From NCBI GenBank assembly GCA_009700405.1, contig WLMD01000076.1:1-7921 (forward strand): 7,921 nt of DNA, in the 5' to 3' direction. The notes beneath the pieces were generated by a model that was not told where the DNA came from, did no database searches, and saw nothing but the letters and a program-made list of their open reading frames with translations. Of the stretch, positions 1-6,658 are shown piece by piece. Each line of letters opens with the position of its first letter. Position 1 is the first letter of the stretch. The position numbers and the translations under genes were made by a program. The DNA comes from Actinomycetota bacterium (GTDB lineage Bacteria; Actinomycetota; Actinomycetes; Nanopelagicales; Nanopelagicaceae).

Positions 1-1116
1 CGTTTGTTTAATGGCTAGAACCGTAGGGTCTTGTGCCGCATTCTCAAGGAACTGAACAACTGAATTTGTGAATGAGTCATAGGGGTGATGAAGGAAGATT
101 TCGCCTTGCCGAACCGCAGCAAAGAATGAATCTGGTGTCTCTGGATCAACGCTCTCTAGTCCAACGGCAGTATGCGACCTAAATGGAGGATATTTCAAAT
201 CAGGAAAATTTAGATTTGCAATGCGAGTCAGACCAGTCAGATCCAATGGTCTTTCTAAAGAGATGATTCCTTCTGGATCGATTCCAAGCTCGGATGCTAA
301 ACGTTGAAGTAGTTCAGGATTGATTCCTGATTCAATTTCAAGACGCACTGGTGGCCCAAATCGGCGACGTAATAACTCTTGCTCCAATGATGACAATAAA
401 TCTTCAGACTCATCTTCATCTAACTCGAGATCTTGATTGCGTGTTACGCGGAAGGTGTAATGATCTTCAATGACCATGCCCGGGAACAAACTACTTAAAT
501 GTGCGCCAATTAAATCTTCCAAGGGAATAAATCGATTGATTCCGTTGCGATTTGTCTCAACAAAACGTGGAAGAACGGGTGGGACTTTAACCCGTGCAAA
601 AAACTCCTCGCCTGTCACTGCATTCTTTACTATGACTGCAAGGTTGAGTGAAAGGCCCGATATGTACGGAAATGGGTGTGAAGGATCCACAGCCAGTGGT
701 GTAAGTACCGGAAAAATCCGTTCGTTAAATAGTGTCGATGTATAAGCGCGCTCAACATCATCAAGCTCTTCCCAGGTAACAAGGGTAATTCCTTGTTCTG
801 ACAAGGCAGGCAAAATTGATTTGTGCAAACACGATGCTTGCCGATCCACGAGTTCTCGAACTTGTCGTGACAATTCAGACATAAGCTCAGTCGGAGTAAA
901 TCCCGCCGAGTTTCGTATTTTGATTTCAGCATCAATTTTTGTTTTTAGCGTTGCAACGCGAACCATAAAAAATTCGTCCAGGTTTGATGCGAAAATTGAT
1001 AAGAAACGTACACGCTCTAGGAGTGGAATTTCTGAATCTTCGGCCATCTCCAACACACGCTGATTAAATGAGAGCCAACTTAACTCTCGGTCGGTGAGGT
1101 GTTCGCTGTGGACCAT
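1..1116 (-). CDS. ppk: Polyphosphate kinase 1 (N-terminal part, cut by window edge)
   Basis: PPK1 reversibly transfers the ATP gamma-phosphate onto a growing polyphosphate chain. The frame is open from the ATG at 1114-1116 to the left edge, giving 372 residues of a family usually near 700. The N domain shows HLTDRELSWLSFNQRVLEMA (about 6-25) and NLDEFFMVRV (45-54), where N45 is the adenine-contacting position. The head domain follows, with PVLTPLAVDPSHPFPYISGL (136-155). The C1 domain begins with HHPYDSFTNSVVQFLENA (343-360) and DPTVLAIKQT (363-372). The catalytic phospho-histidine lies outside the window. Only 11 bases separate this start from the stop of the SGNH hydrolase gene, and the ribosome site (AGAG) is weak, so it is probably last or near-last in the cysS operon. 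The family call is secure; the start is likely but relies on alignment to the family N-terminus. Confidence 0.96.
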   Translation of the reverse strand, partial: MVHSEHLTDRELSWLSFNQRVLEMAEDSEIPLLERVRFLSIFASNLDEFFMVRVATLKTKIDAEIKIRNSAGFTPTELMSELSRQVRELVDRQASCLHKSILPALSEQGITLVTWEELDDVERAYTSTLFNERIFPVLTPLAVDPSHPFPYISGLSLNLAVIVKNAVTGEEFFARVKVPPVLPRFVETNRNGINRFIPLEDLIGAHLSSLFPGMVIEDHYTFRVTRNQDLELDEDESEDLLSSLEQELLRRRFGPPVRLEIESGINPELLQRLASELGIDPEGIISLERPLDLTGLTRIANLNFPDLKYPPFRSHTAVGLESVDPETPDSFFAAVRQGEIFLHHPYDSFTNSVVQFLENAAQDPTVLAIKQT

Positions 1117-1127
1117 GGTGCAAGACT

Positions 1128-1940
1128 CTAGGACAAAGATGAACGAGACATGTCGGGAGGCCGACTAATGGACCAAGAAATAGGAGTTGGGTATTTGGCG
1201 CTTCGGCCATCCCCCGATGACTTTCCGCGAACTCGGCGCCACATCCAAGGAATAAGGAAGCTGGTAAACCATTGTGCGTAATTGAGGCTCCTGCGCAGGA
1301 AAGGAATGGCAGGTGCAGGCGGAAGCGGTGTTCGCCATTGCGGAGCAAACGGCAAACCAAGAACCTCTAAGACGCCCTGCGCGACTCGATCGTGACCCAT
1401 TGGATTCAGATGCAATCTGTCTTTAGCTAAGAATCTCAGGTCGCTCATAAAGCTATCTTCGTTTGCATCGGCGACTACTGCGCCAACTTCTTGTGCAATA
1501 GCTCGAACATTCTTATTGAATTCACTAAAACGTGCAGCCCAAATATCTGCTGTCTTGCCTGTATTTCCGGTCCGTTCTAAAACAGTGAATAGCAAGACGG
1601 TTGCACCTGATGCAGCAAGGTCTCTCACCGCTTGGGCATAAAGTGGAAGCACAATCTCTTGTTTGTAATTTGGACGCAGTACATCATTTGCGCCGGCATG
1701 AAAGGAAACAACTGTTTCCTTTCCAGTAACAAAAGTCATTGCAACTGGCACCTGATCAGAAACAACTTGGCGAACCAATTTTCCGCGGATTGCAAGATTG
1801 GCATAAGTAAAATCAGGTGAACCTGAAGCCAAAATATCTGCAACTCGATCAGCCCAACCTCGATATTGGCCCTCAACGAAATCGTCGGTCATACCTTCAG
1901 TGAAGGAATCCCCGCATGCAATGAACCGTGTGTAGATCAT
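1128..1940 (-). CDS. SGNH/GDSL-family hydrolase, substrate unknown
   Basis: This 270-residue protein carries the blocks of the SGNH (GDSL) hydrolase family: ACGDSFTEG near the N-terminus with nucleophile S12, a block II asparagine at about N48, HAGANDV with N85, and DRLHLNP with the D174/H177 catalytic pair. It has no signal peptide or clear membrane helix, so it is probably a cytoplasmic esterase or lipase-like enzyme. The C-terminal third after residue 200 is not catalytic core; it has an aromatic stretch (about 220-235, NYAQWFTSFLIPWMW) followed by a basic RRVRGKSSGDG segment, which could mediate membrane-surface or partner contact (inference). The ATG at 1938-1940 shares a base with the rlmB stop (TAATG), so translation is likely coupled. 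ppk follows 11 bases downstream. The family is clear, but the substrate cannot be told from sequence. Confidence 0.9.
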   Translation of the reverse strand: MIYTRFIACGDSFTEGMTDDFVEGQYRGWADRVADILASGSPDFTYANLAIRGKLVRQVVSDQVPVAMTFVTGKETVVSFHAGANDVLRPNYKQEIVLPLYAQAVRDLAASGATVLLFTVLERTGNTGKTADIWAARFSEFNKNVRAIAQEVGAVVADANEDSFMSDLRFLAKDRLHLNPMGHDRVAQGVLEVLGLPFAPQWRTPLPPAPAIPFLRRSLNYAQWFTSFLIPWMWRRVRGKSSGDGRSAKYPTPISWSISRPPDMSRSSLS

Positions 1941-2881
1941 TATTTACGGCGTTGTTCATCCACCCAAAAGAGTGCAATGGATGTCGCCACGCTGGCGTTG
2001 AGGGATTCAGTAGATGCACGCATCGGAATAGAGATAACCAGGTCGCACTTCTCGCGAACAAGTCGAGAAAGTCCTTTACCTTCGCTGCCAACAACAATCA
2101 TGATTGATTCCTTAGCTAATTTCATTTCGCCAAGAGTTTGATCAGAATCACCATCTAAGCCGATAACAAAACATCCATCTTTCTTGGCAGCATCGATGGT
2201 CCGAGCAAGATTGGTTACTTGCGCTACCTGCAAACGTGAAGCTGCTCCAGCCGAACTCTTCCATGCTGATGCCGTCATTGCAGCCGCGCGACGTTCGGTC
2301 ATAACAACACCATCAGCACCAAATGCTGCGGCACTTCGAATAACTGCTCCCAGATTTCGGGGATCAGTCACACCATCGAGTGCAACAATCAACTTAGGTT
2401 CAGATGCACGCAACATAATTTCTTCAAAACTTGAATACTGGTATGGCTTAATTGCAAGAAGGATTCCTTGACTACTGCCAGAGAGACCTTCTACTTCAGC
2501 GCGATGTACTTCGCGAATAGGCAAGTGTTGAGAGAGAGCAAGTTGCAAAGATTCTGTAATGCGATCATCTACATCAATGCTGCGAGCAACAATGAGTTCG
2601 ATGGATGGAACACCGGCACGAAGGGCTTCAACAACTGCGTTACGACCAGCAACTAATTCGCCTCCACCTTTAGGGCGTTCGCTCTTTACTCGAGGAGCGC
2701 GAGGGCGGGTATCTTTGGCAGCAGCTTTCTTGCGCTTTGCTGCAGCGTGATATGGGCGGTCCTCCGCTTTGGGAGTGGGGCCTTTTCCTGCAAGGCGATT
2801 CTTGTTATTGCCACCACTTCCAGTGGATGAACCCTTTTTTGATGCGCGAACTGCGCCCTTGCGTGATGAATTACCAGCCAT
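1940..2881 (-). CDS. rlmB: 23S rRNA 2'-O-methyltransferase, RlmB/TrmH (SPOUT) family
   Basis: A 313-residue SpoU-type methyltransferase that should methylate a ribose 2'-OH in 23S rRNA (G2251 in the E. coli enzyme) using S-adenosylmethionine. Residues 1-72 are a low-complexity tail rich in Lys, Arg, Gly and Ser. A substrate-binding domain starts at about 74 (GGELVAGRNAVVEALRAG). The SPOUT knot domain has motif 1 (DPRNLGAVIRSA, 173-184), motif 2 (VVGSEGKGLSRLV, 263-275) and motif 3 (IPMRASTESLNASVATSIAL, 285-304). The ATG at 2879-2881 was chosen because it lies 5 bases after the cysS stop; an upstream GTG at 2915-2917 would overlap cysS and add 12 unremarkable residues. TrmH-family members act on different RNAs, so the exact site is inferred from family resemblance. 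The same order cysS-rRNA methylase is known in Mycobacterium and Streptomyces. Confidence 0.93.
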   Translation of the reverse strand: MAGNSSRKGAVRASKKGSSTGSGGNNKNRLAGKGPTPKAEDRPYHAAAKRKKAAAKDTRPRAPRVKSERPKGGGELVAGRNAVVEALRAGVPSIELIVARSIDVDDRITESLQLALSQHLPIREVHRAEVEGLSGSSQGILLAIKPYQYSSFEEIMLRASEPKLIVALDGVTDPRNLGAVIRSAAAFGADGVVMTERRAAAMTASAWKSSAGAASRLQVAQVTNLARTIDAAKKDGCFVIGLDGDSDQTLGEMKLAKESIMIVVGSEGKGLSRLVREKCDLVISIPMRASTESLNASVATSIALFWVDEQRRK

Positions 2882-2886
2882 TTCAA

Positions 2887-4290
2887 CTACCGCTCTTCTG
2901 TTCGTGAAATCGACCACCGTGGTCCTTGCGGCGTATCTTCAATTGTAATTCCCAAGGCCGCCAGGCCATCACGAATTTCATCAGATGCAGCAAAATCTTT
3001 TCTATCTCGTGCGGCCGTACGTTGTGCCAGCGCCAGCTGGATAACGCCATCGAGGGCGCCAGATTCGGCTGAAGTTGTGGCTCCAGCAAAAGCGCTATCA
3101 AATGGGTCGCAACCAAGAACTTCAAGCGCACCGCGTATTTCATTTGCACTTGTAGCGATTGCTTTCATGTCTCCTGCAGTGATCGCGCTATTACCAATTC
3201 GCAACGACTCCGAAATTGTTGCAAGGGCAGTAGGCACTGCTAAATCATCATTCATGGCATCAATAAAACCTTGAGACAGCGATGGAGTTGCTTGGGTGCC
3301 TAGAATTTCAACTGCTCGGAAAAGGAAGTTTTCGATTCGACGAAACCCTGTCGCGGATTCATTGAGCGCTTCGGTGGAAAATTCCAACATGGATCGGTAA
3401 TGCGCGCTCCCTAGATACCAGCGCAATTCAATTCCGCGCACTTGCTTGAGAAGTTCTTTTACCAACAATGAATTGCCCAAGGACTTACTCATTTTTTCGC
3501 CGGCAGTTGTTACCCAGGCATTGTGCATCCAAAAATTTGCAAAGGCATACCCAGCTGCTTCTGACTGAGCGATTTCGTTTTCATGGTGAGGGAAAATTAG
3601 ATCGAGCCCACCACCGTGGATATCAAATGCTTCTCCTAGGTATGCGTGTGCCATCGCAGAACATTCCAAGTGCCAGCCAGGTCGTCCATCGCCCCACGGA
3701 GTTGGCCATGAAGGTTCTCCTGGTTTGGCGCCCTTCCATAGTGCAAAATCGCGTGGATCTTTCTTGAAGCTACCTTCGGAATCCTCGGCTGAAAGTAGGT
3801 CATCCAGTTTCTGCCGAGATAAAGTGAGGTAGGAATCCAATGAACGGACGCTGAGGTAGACATCCCCGTTACCAGGGGCATATGCCGCACCGCGTTCAAT
3901 CAAGATAGACATGAGTTGAATCATTTGTGTGATGTGGCCAGTAGCCCGTGGCTCATAGGTGGGTGGCAAAACATTTACTGCCGCATAAGCGTCTGAGAAC
4001 TCTCGTTCGTATTTCATCGCAACAGCCCACCAAGGCTCTTTTTCTGTAACCGCCTTTTGTAAGATTTTGTCGTCGATATCAGTCACATTGCGGATAAAAG
4101 TTACTTCATATCCACTCTTAGTAAGCCAGCGATTTAGGATGTCAAAGTTCAAGCCACTTCGAATATGACCAATGTGCGGAGAACTTTGAACTGTCGCACC
4201 ACACAAATAAACAGAGACTTGACCAGCTTTTATTGGAGTGAAGGGTCGCGAGGTTCGCGTCAACGTGTCATATAACGCAAGCGAACTCAT
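2887..4290 (-). CDS. cysS: Cysteinyl-tRNA synthetase
   Basis: A class I aminoacyl-tRNA synthetase of 467 residues, normal for the family, that charges tRNA-Cys. The HIGH signature is at 39-42 within CGATVQSSPHIGH, and KMSKS is at 266-270. The zinc ligands expected from the E. coli enzyme are present: C30, C210 (in WHLECSAMA), H235 and E239 (in FPHHENEIAQSE). The C-terminal third (about 340-467) is the helical tRNA-recognition region, including GFIDAMNDDLAVPTAL. The paralogous mycothiol ligase MshC is excluded: it is shorter and lacks this C-terminal domain. There is no Shine-Dalgarno site before the ATG; instead a TAGACT -10 hexamer sits 6 bases upstream, suggesting a leaderless mRNA. It leads the tight cysS-rlmB-hydrolase-ppk run and is separated from upstream ispF by 53 bases. 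Confidence 0.98.
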   Translation of the reverse strand: MSSLALYDTLTRTSRPFTPIKAGQVSVYLCGATVQSSPHIGHIRSGLNFDILNRWLTKSGYEVTFIRNVTDIDDKILQKAVTEKEPWWAVAMKYEREFSDAYAAVNVLPPTYEPRATGHITQMIQLMSILIERGAAYAPGNGDVYLSVRSLDSYLTLSRQKLDDLLSAEDSEGSFKKDPRDFALWKGAKPGEPSWPTPWGDGRPGWHLECSAMAHAYLGEAFDIHGGGLDLIFPHHENEIAQSEAAGYAFANFWMHNAWVTTAGEKMSKSLGNSLLVKELLKQVRGIELRWYLGSAHYRSMLEFSTEALNESATGFRRIENFLFRAVEILGTQATPSLSQGFIDAMNDDLAVPTALATISESLRIGNSAITAGDMKAIATSANEIRGALEVLGCDPFDSAFAGATTSAESGALDGVIQLALAQRTAARDRKDFAASDEIRDGLAALGITIEDTPQGPRWSISRTEER

Positions 4291-4296
4291 TGGGGA

Positions 4297-4302
4297 AGTC
4301 TA
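4297..4302 (-). promoter_or_regulatory. Candidate leaderless -10 element for cysS
   Basis: On the minus strand TAGACT fits the actinobacterial TANNNT -10 pattern and is followed by exactly 6 bases (TCCCCA) and the cysS ATG, so transcription would start at or next to the A of the start codon. There is no purine-rich ribosome site before cysS, which fits a leaderless message. The -35 region is poor (TTAAGC-like at about 17 bases). This is a pattern match, not proof. Confidence 0.5.
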
Positions 4303-4343
4303 CCCGCCAAGGTCTAAATGCTTAAAAGTAAGCCTCTAAAGTC

Positions 4344-4823
4344 TTAATTAGCCTTATAAATTAAGGCCGATGCGACTGCGGCAAGCCCTTTGCCTTCACC
4401 AGTGAAGCCAAGTCCATCAGTCGTAGTGGCAGTAAGGGAAACATCTGCTCCGCCTAATGCACTAGAGAGAGCGGTGACTGCCTCTGCACGACGTGCGCCC
4501 AACTTTGGTCGATTGCCAATTATTTGCACCGAAACATTTGCAATCTTAAAGCCCGCATTTGTAATGAGAACAAGTGCCTCGGCAAGAAGTTGCGCACCAG
4601 ATGCTTGCGCATACTCTGGTCGGCTCGTGCCAAAGTTTGTACCGAGATCACCTAAGCCAGCTGCTGCAAAGAGCGCATCGCAGATTGCATGCGCTGCAAC
4701 ATCTCCATCCGAATGTGCCTCAACACCGATTTCATCGGGCCAGTGCAAACCGGCAAGCCACATAGGACGATCGCGTTCGAGTGAAAAGGCATGGGCATCA
4801 ACCCCAATACCTGTCTTGTACAT
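4344..4823 (-). CDS. ispF: 2-C-methyl-D-erythritol 2,4-cyclodiphosphate synthase
   Basis: IspF converts CDP-methylerythritol 2-phosphate to the cyclodiphosphate in the non-mevalonate isoprenoid pathway. The protein is 159 residues, typical for the family. The metal ligands are visible: D9 and H11 in GIGVDAHAF, and H45 in AHSDGDVAAHAICDAL. The family motifs AAGLGDLGTNFGTSRPEY (54-71), VQIIGNRPKLG (99-109) and TTTDGLGFTGEGKG (133-146) are intact. The ATG at 4821-4823 was chosen because the family N-terminus (YKTGIGVDAH) starts there and GGAGAGG lies 12 bases upstream; a TTG at 4845-4847, immediately after the carD stop, would add 8 residues. In Mycobacterium and Streptomyces ispD sits between carD and ispF, or is fused to ispF; here neither is seen. 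It is likely cotranscribed with carD, 24 bases apart. Confidence 0.97.
   Translation of the reverse strand: MYKTGIGVDAHAFSLERDRPMWLAGLHWPDEIGVEAHSDGDVAAHAICDALFAAAGLGDLGTNFGTSRPEYAQASGAQLLAEALVLITNAGFKIANVSVQIIGNRPKLGARRAEAVTALSSALGGADVSLTATTTDGLGFTGEGKGLAAVASALIYKAN
4351..4367 (-). terminator. Weak hairpin at the 3' end of ispF
   Basis: A perfect 6-bp inverted repeat (GCCTTA / TAAGGC, 5-base loop) overlaps the last ispF codons. On the minus strand it is followed by an AT-rich stretch (TAATTAAGACTTT) without a clean T-run. It could weaken read-through from carD-ispF into cysS, but the stem is short and AT-rich and lies in coding sequence, so it may be chance. Confidence 0.22.
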
Positions 4824-4847
4824 GGAAGTGGTTAGCCTCTCCAACAA

Positions 4848-5330
4848 TTAGGAAGCAAGAACCTCATCGAGAATAATTCCAGCTTTTTCTTCATCTGTGC
4901 GCTCTGCAAGAGCTAGTTCAGAGACGAGAATCTGCTTTGCTTTAGAAAGCATGCGCTTTTCTCCGGCAGAAAGGCCACGATCTAGGTCGCGACGGTAAAG
5001 ATCGCGAACAACTTCGGCCACTTTAATGACATCGCCAGAGGCCAACTTCTCAAGGTTCGCCTTGTAGCGGCGGGACCAGTTCGTTGGTTCTTCTGTATAT
5101 GGCTGGCGCAAGACGTTAAATACGCGGTCAAGACCGGCGCTATCCACGACATCGCGAACACCGACAAGGTCGATGTTTTCAGATGGAACTCGAACAGTGA
5201 GATCGCCCTGGGCAATCTTGAGAACGAGGTAGGTCTTTTCTTCGCCTTTGATCACTCGAGTCTCGATCGCTTCGATCAGAGCCGCTCCGTGATGGGGATA
5301 AACAACGGTTTCGCCGACCTTAAATGACAT
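4848..5330 (-). CDS. carD: CarD-family RNA polymerase-binding transcription regulator
   Basis: CarD binds the RNA polymerase beta subunit and stabilises the open promoter complex, notably at rRNA promoters. The 160-residue length matches the mycobacterial protein (162). Residues 1-53 form the Tudor-like polymerase-interaction domain (FKVGETVVYPHHGAALIEAI), with R25 and R47, known polymerase contacts in M. tuberculosis, in the same positions. The C-terminal helical DNA-binding domain contains NWSRRYKANLEKLASGD with W85, the residue that wedges into the upstream bubble edge, plus K90 and K125. The ATG at 5328-5330 is set by the family N-terminus and by a good ribosome site (GAAGGG, 6 bases upstream); 15 extra in-frame upstream residues are not family-like and would cover the promoter. 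It is divergent from an LpqE-like lipoprotein, as in M. tuberculosis. Confidence 0.98.
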   Translation of the reverse strand: MSFKVGETVVYPHHGAALIEAIETRVIKGEEKTYLVLKIAQGDLTVRVPSENIDLVGVRDVVDSAGLDRVFNVLRQPYTEEPTNWSRRYKANLEKLASGDVIKVAEVVRDLYRRDLDRGLSAGEKRMLSKAKQILVSELALAERTDEEKAGIILDEVLAS

Positions 5331-5353
5331 GTAAAGCCCTTCGTTAGGGGCTA

Positions 5354-5383
5354 AGAATACCAGCCATTGGCACATGCGGTCAC
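5354..5383 (-). promoter_or_regulatory. carD promoter
   Basis: On the minus strand a GTGACC -35 element (5378-5383, 4 of 6 to TTGACA) is spaced 18 bases from TATTCT (5354-5359). The latter fits TANNNT and has a TGG extended -10 in front. The predicted transcript start is near 5347, giving a leader of about 17 bases that contains the GAAGGG ribosome site. The match and position are good, but it is predicted only. Confidence 0.6.
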
Positions 5384-5412
5384 CCCCTAATTTGGGCGTA
5401 AAACAAGGCTTT

Positions 5413-5441
5413 CTGGCATATCCCCCAATGCATGCGATAAT
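5413..5441 (+). promoter_or_regulatory. Promoter for the LpqE-like lipoprotein gene
   Basis: CTGGCA (5413-5418, 4 of 6 to TTGACA) is spaced 17 bases from GATAAT (5436-5441), which is preceded by TGC, a classic extended -10. The predicted start is near 5448, inside the inverted repeat at 5445-5466, leaving a leader of about 40 bases with a GAGAGG ribosome site. It runs divergently from the carD promoter, with about 30 bases between the two -35 elements. Confidence 0.6.
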
Positions 5442-5444
5442 TCC

Positions 5445-5466
5445 GCGACCGCAAAGAATCGGTCGC
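5445..5466. repeat. Perfect 7-bp inverted repeat at predicted transcript start
   Basis: GCGACCG (5445-5451) and CGGTCGC (5460-5466) are exact inverted copies separated by 8 bases. The repeat covers the predicted +1 of the lipoprotein transcript. It could be a repressor operator or a GC-rich stabilising hairpin at the mRNA 5' end. No T-run follows, so it is not a terminator. The repeat itself is certain; its role is not. Confidence 0.6.
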
Positions 5467-5486
5467 CCATTACTTGAGAGGTTCCA

Positions 5487-5966
5487 ATGCGCAAAGCAAT
5501 CATCGCGAGTTTTTCACTCTCCCTTGCCTTAACGCTTTCTGCATGTGGCGCTGGTCAAGATGCCGCAACACGTATGACAAAACAGGTTACTGATGGCGTT
5601 GAATCATCAATCACTGTTGGTGGAAACAACATCAAGGTCAGTGGACTTCTGCTCGTTGCCCAACCAGATGGTTCTGTTGTATTAGTTGCGAGTATGGTTA
5701 ATAACGGAACTGAGGATGATGCACTCTTGGCTGTTTCAATCGCCGGAAGAAACTCAACACTTTCCGAGAAATCAATTCCCATGAGAGTAAATGCACCACT
5801 TAACTTTGCTGGCGATTCTGCCAATGCCTCTGTAGTGCTACCTGATCTAAATGCGAAACCAGGAACCCGCGTTCCGGTTTACATATTCTTCGGTCGTGCA
5901 GGTGAAATGAAACTTGATGCGATCGTTCGTGATAAGTCCGGAGAATATGCTGGGGTTGGCGCGTAA
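5487..5966 (+). CDS. lpqE: LpqE-like secreted lipoprotein
   Basis: A 159-residue protein with a lipoprotein signal peptide: basic start (MRK), hydrophobic core (residues 4-17) and the lipobox LSAC with C20 as the lipidated residue, so it should be anchored on the outer face of the cytoplasmic membrane. The mature part begins CGAGQ, as I recall for mycobacterial LpqE. It is predicted mostly beta-stranded (SGLLLVAQPDGSVVLVASMV at 52-71, then VPVYIFFG at 130-137). I see no Met/His copper-binding motif and no catalytic residues; its function is unknown. A GAGAGG ribosome site lies 5 bases before the ATG. The divergent position next to carD matches lpqE-carD in M. tuberculosis, which supports the name beyond the modest sequence likeness. 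It converges on regX3 with a 5-base gap. Confidence 0.85.
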   Translation: MRKAIIASFSLSLALTLSACGAGQDAATRMTKQVTDGVESSITVGGNNIKVSGLLLVAQPDGSVVLVASMVNNGTEDDALLAVSIAGRNSTLSEKSIPMRVNAPLNFAGDSANASVVLPDLNAKPGTRVPVYIFFGRAGEMKLDAIVRDKSGEYAGVGA

Positions 5967-5971
5967 GTTTC

Positions 5972-6658
5972 TTAAGCGTCCATCTTGTAACCAAGACCAC
6001 GTATGGTCTGAATATGAACCGGATTCGCAGGATCTGATTCAATTTTCGCGCGAAGTCTCTTGATGTGAACATCCAAAGTTTTTGTATCGCCCACGTAATC
6101 ATTGCCCCACACGCGATCAATTAACTGCATACGAGTTAATACGCGACCTGAATTGCGCATCAAGAATTCTAATAACTCGAATTCCTTCAATGGGAGATTT
6201 ACAGTCGATGAGTTAATTGAAACGATATGTCGATCAGTATCCATGCGAACTGGTCCAGCGGCGAGAACGTGTCCGTCCCCATCATTAATCGATTCGTCAC
6301 CGTTTCGACGAAGCACGGCGCGAATACGAGCCACTAATTCTCGTGATGAATAAGGCTTCGTAACGTAGTCATCTGCGCCAAGCTCGAGTCCAACAACTTT
6401 ATCTACTTCGGCATCTTTTGCCGTCAACATAATAATTGGAACACTTGAGCGAGATCGGAGTTGACGACACACTTCGGTCCCTGAAAGTCCAGGCAACATT
6501 AGATCAAGTAAAACTAAGTCTGCGCCATTACGGTCAAACTCTTCTATTGCTTTGGGCCCTGTATCGGCAATACCAACTTCAAATCCCTCGCGGCCAAGTA
6601 GATAGGCGAGCGCTTCGGAGAAAGATTCTTCATCTTCCACAACGAGAATTCGTGTCAT
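5972..6658 (-). CDS. regX3: Phosphate response regulator, RegX3/PhoP type (OmpR family)
   Basis: A 228-residue DNA-binding response regulator. The receiver domain (1-117) has the acidic pocket (E8, D9), phosphorylation site D52 in LVLLDLMLPGLSG, switch T79 and K101 in DDYVTKPYS. The C-terminal winged helix (about 135-226) contains LPLKEFELLEFLMRNSGRVL, RVWGNDYVGDTKTLDVHIKR and the wing TIRGLGYKM. Length and motifs match RegX3 of Mycobacterium and PhoP of Streptomyces very closely, the regulators of the phosphate-starvation response. The ATG overlaps the senX3 stop (ATGA), and a strong GGAGG site lies 7 bases upstream inside senX3. It is cotranscribed with the kinase. PHO-box-like repeats upstream of the operon suggest it controls itself and phoU. 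Only the regX3 versus phoP naming is arbitrary. Confidence 0.96.
   Translation of the reverse strand: MTRILVVEDEESFSEALAYLLGREGFEVGIADTGPKAIEEFDRNGADLVLLDLMLPGLSGTEVCRQLRSRSSVPIIMLTAKDAEVDKVVGLELGADDYVTKPYSSRELVARIRAVLRRNGDESINDGDGHVLAAGPVRMDTDRHIVSINSSTVNLPLKEFELLEFLMRNSGRVLTRMQLIDRVWGNDYVGDTKTLDVHIKRLRAKIESDPANPVHIQTIRGLGYKMDA

Noticed and set aside
1131..1143. A single GTTCATC (6 of 7 to the PHO-box core) on the minus strand just upstream of ppk.
   Set aside because: No second unit lies 11 bases either side, and it is inside the hydrolase coding sequence, so it does not make a PHO box.
630..1360. Several 80-100 codon open frames on both strands over ppk and the hydrolase gene.
   Set aside because: The continuous ppk frame (1-1116) and the hydrolase frame explain this stretch; the others are shadows without recognisable motifs.
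4390..4851. A 153-codon open frame on the plus strand, opposite ispF and the end of carD.
   Set aside because: It lies wholly antisense to a gene with intact catalytic motifs, has no ribosome site or family resemblance, and its composition is what the complementary codons of ispF would give.
5335..5352. A 5-bp hairpin (AGCCC / GGGCT) that would cover the carD ribosome site.
   Set aside because: With the predicted carD transcript start near 5347, the 5' arm would not be transcribed, and a 5-bp stem is easily chance.
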